Below the pieces are notes generated by a model, which worked only from the letters and a program-made list of their open reading frames with translations, ran no database searches and was not told the DNA's origin. Shown in pieces: positions 33,733 to 34,886 of a DNA stretch of 34,886 nucleotides; the first letter of the stretch is position 1; each line of letters starts with the position of its first letter. This stretch comes from Nocardioides sp. SYSU D00038 (lineage in GTDB: Bacteria > Actinomycetota > Actinomycetes > Propionibacteriales > Nocardioidaceae). Location of the stretch: NCBI RefSeq assembly GCF_016924665.1, contig NZ_JAFFJT010000036.1:1-34886 (forward strand). The letters run 5' to 3'. The translations under genes were made by a program, and so were the position numbers.

Positions 33733-34886
33733 TCAGAGCGCCTCGGCCATGCCGGCGCAGGCGCGCAGCCAGGAGCGGCGGGTGCCCTCGGAGAGCTGGT
33801 TGTAGGGCACCACCGAGCCGGCGACGAGGGCCGGGTCGTAGGGCACCCGGTAGACCGCGCGGGTGCGCTGCTCGTAGACGTCGACGAGGTCCTGGGCGAG
33901 CTTCTCGTCGACCTGCGCCGAGGGGTCGGAGAGCACGGTCACGGCCTTGTGCTTGAGGTTCTGGTAGCCGGCGTCCTGGAGCGCGTCGAGCATCCACAGC
34001 CCGCTGTAGCCGGTGTCCTCGCGCACGGTCGAGGTCACGACGAGCAGGTCGGCGGCGTCGGCGGCGGCCAGCCAGTTCTCGGCGCGCATGTTGTTGCCGG
34101 TGTCGACCAGGATCACCCGGTAGAAGCGCTCGAGCAGCTTGTGCACGGCGTTGAAGTCCTGGGCGTGGATCTGCCCGGTGACGTCGGGCCGCTCGTCGGA
34201 GGCCAGCACGTCGAAGTGCGCGTCGCCCTGCGAGCGCACGAACGCGCCGAGGTCGCCGATCCGGGCCTGGAAGACGTCGCTGAACCGCTCCAGGTCCTCG
34301 AGCAGCTCGCGCGTGGTGTTGCGGTGGGCGCTGCGGGTGCCGCGGATGCCCAGGGTCCCGCGGGTCTCGTTGTTGTCCCACGCGACGACGCCGCCGCCGC
34401 GGACGGTGCCGAAGGTGTAGCCCGCCGCGAGCACGCCGGTGGTCTTGGCCGCCCCGCCCTTGGGGTTGATGAACGCGATCGTGCGCGGGCCGTCGAAGTC
34501 CTTCTGGATCGCGGCCCGGGCTTCCTCGTGCTCGCGCTCGGCGGCCGACATCCGCGGGCTGATCAGGCCGCCGCTCCAGCGTCGCACCCGGCCCCGCCAG
34601 CCCCACGTCGCCGGACCGGGCTCGCGCTGGTCGGAGCGGCGGTCGAGGAAGTCGGTGGCCGTCATGAACCGCGGCACCTCGACGGCGCCGTTCGCTCCCG
34701 CGGCGGCACCTTCGACCGCGCCGGTGTCGGCGGGGGCCTGGGCGGGCGGCGGAGCCGGAACGGCGGAGTCGAGGTGGGTCGGCGCCGCCGACGGCGCCTG
34801 CGGGGCCGGGGTGGCCGGCGTCGTGGAGATCCGGCGCCCCTGCGGCGGGGCGGGCGGCGGGGCCTGCGGCGGAGCGGGCGGCGCCG
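33733..34886 (-). CDS. EspI/MinD-like ParA-family ATPase, N-terminus cut off
   Basis: Partial: the frame stays open to the window edge. The visible N-terminal part (34678-34886) is about 70 residues of Pro/Ala-rich sequence. Then comes PRFMTATDFLDRR, a linker with WGWRGRVRRWSGGL, and the ATPase core: a ParA-type P-loop NPKGGAAKTT, AWDNNETRGTLG, VILVDTGNNMRAENWL and DLLVVTSTVREDTGYSG. The layout (Pro-rich N-terminus, Trp-Arg-rich linker, ParA core) resembles EspI of mycobacterial ESX-1 and MinD-like proteins of actinobacterial type VII loci; that role is inference. The P-loop has Ala where ParA proteins have Gly before Lys. Confidence 0.75.
   Translation of the reverse strand, partial: APPAPPQAPPPAPPQGRRISTTPATPAPQAPSAAPTHLDSAVPAPPPAQAPADTGAVEGAAAGANGAVEVPRFMTATDFLDRRSDQREPGPATWGWRGRVRRWSGGLISPRMSAAEREHEEARAAIQKDFDGPRTIAFINPKGGAAKTTGVLAAGYTFGTVRGGGVVAWDNNETRGTLGIRGTRSAHRNTTRELLEDLERFSDVFQARIGDLGAFVRSQGDAHFDVLASDERPDVTGQIHAQDFNAVHKLLERFYRVILVDTGNNMRAENWLAAADAADLLVVTSTVREDTGYSGLWMLDALQDAGYQNLKHKAVTVLSDPSAQVDEKLAQDLVDVYEQRTRAVYRVPYDPALVAGSVVPYNQLSEGTRRSWLRACAGMAEAL

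Noticed and set aside
34678..34886. Non-coding low-complexity repeat at the right edge
   Set aside because: The ATPase frame stays open through it without a stop and yields a Pro/Ala-rich segment common at the N-terminus of EspI-like proteins, so I treat it as coding.

Overview
The window comes from a very high-GC, densely packed genome. Gene content, order and codon choice point to an actinobacterium, and the mIHF gene, the PriA-like protein without a P-loop, the EspI-like ParA protein and the ribD-ribE-ribM-ribBA-ribH order suggest something like Nocardioides or a relative. That placement is inference from recognised families. Most of the window is a core housekeeping block, nearly all of it on the minus strand. 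I see no phage, IS element, CRISPR array, tRNA or rRNA.

Layout, left to right. (1) 1-85 is almost pure G/C homopolymer, probably a sequence-end artefact. (2) 131-2383, plus strand: a small membrane protein, a fold-type III PLP enzyme (amino acid deaminase/aldolase family) and a P-loop kinase-like protein, all overlapping. (3) 2380-4002, minus: hisE, hisG and a PH-like membrane protein. (4) 4048-8364, minus: an FMN riboswitch followed by ribD, ribE, ribM (PnuC-like flavin importer), ribBA and ribH, each overlapping the next. (5) 8447-9865, minus: rpe and a metallophosphatase. (6) 9907-13006: psd and pssA (phosphatidylethanolamine synthesis, plus), a LigD-type polymerase domain (minus) and a small ABC-like ATPase (plus). 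(7) 13081-16123, minus: def, fmt, a 46-residue small ORF and rsmB. (8) 16175-23229, minus: the mihF-gmk-rpoZ-coaBC-metK-priA series, with a lipoprotein gene at its upstream end. (9) 23226-32452, minus: pyrR-pyrB-pyrC-carA-carB-pyrD-pyrF, preceded by a leader with a PyrR-type RNA loop. (10) 32563-34886, minus: a quinone-oxidoreductase-like MDR protein and the C-terminal part of an EspI/MinD-like ATPase that runs off the edge.

How the genes work together. PyrR, PyrB, PyrC, CarAB, PyrD and PyrF cover all of de novo UMP synthesis except pyrE. RibBA, RibD, RibE and RibH make riboflavin from GTP and ribulose 5-phosphate, and Rpe interconverts the latter with xylulose 5-phosphate. HisG and HisE are the first two steps of histidine synthesis. 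Def and Fmt handle N-formylmethionine, MetK makes S-adenosylmethionine (used by RsmB among others), and Psd plus PssA make phosphatidylethanolamine.

The main unexplained material is non-coding. It includes a 111-bp-period tandem duplication with strong hairpins between metK and priA, a perfect 24-bp inverted repeat covering the rsmB stop codon, two related long palindromes 22 kb apart, a nested inverted repeat near 33.6 kb, and a series of TAnnnT hexamers 6-8 nt before start codons that suggest leaderless transcription. One of these is a perfect palindrome placed to serve two divergent genes. I did not find a clear new multi-gene system. The novelty candidates are these repeats, the promoter arrangement, the small ORF and a few odd proteins.
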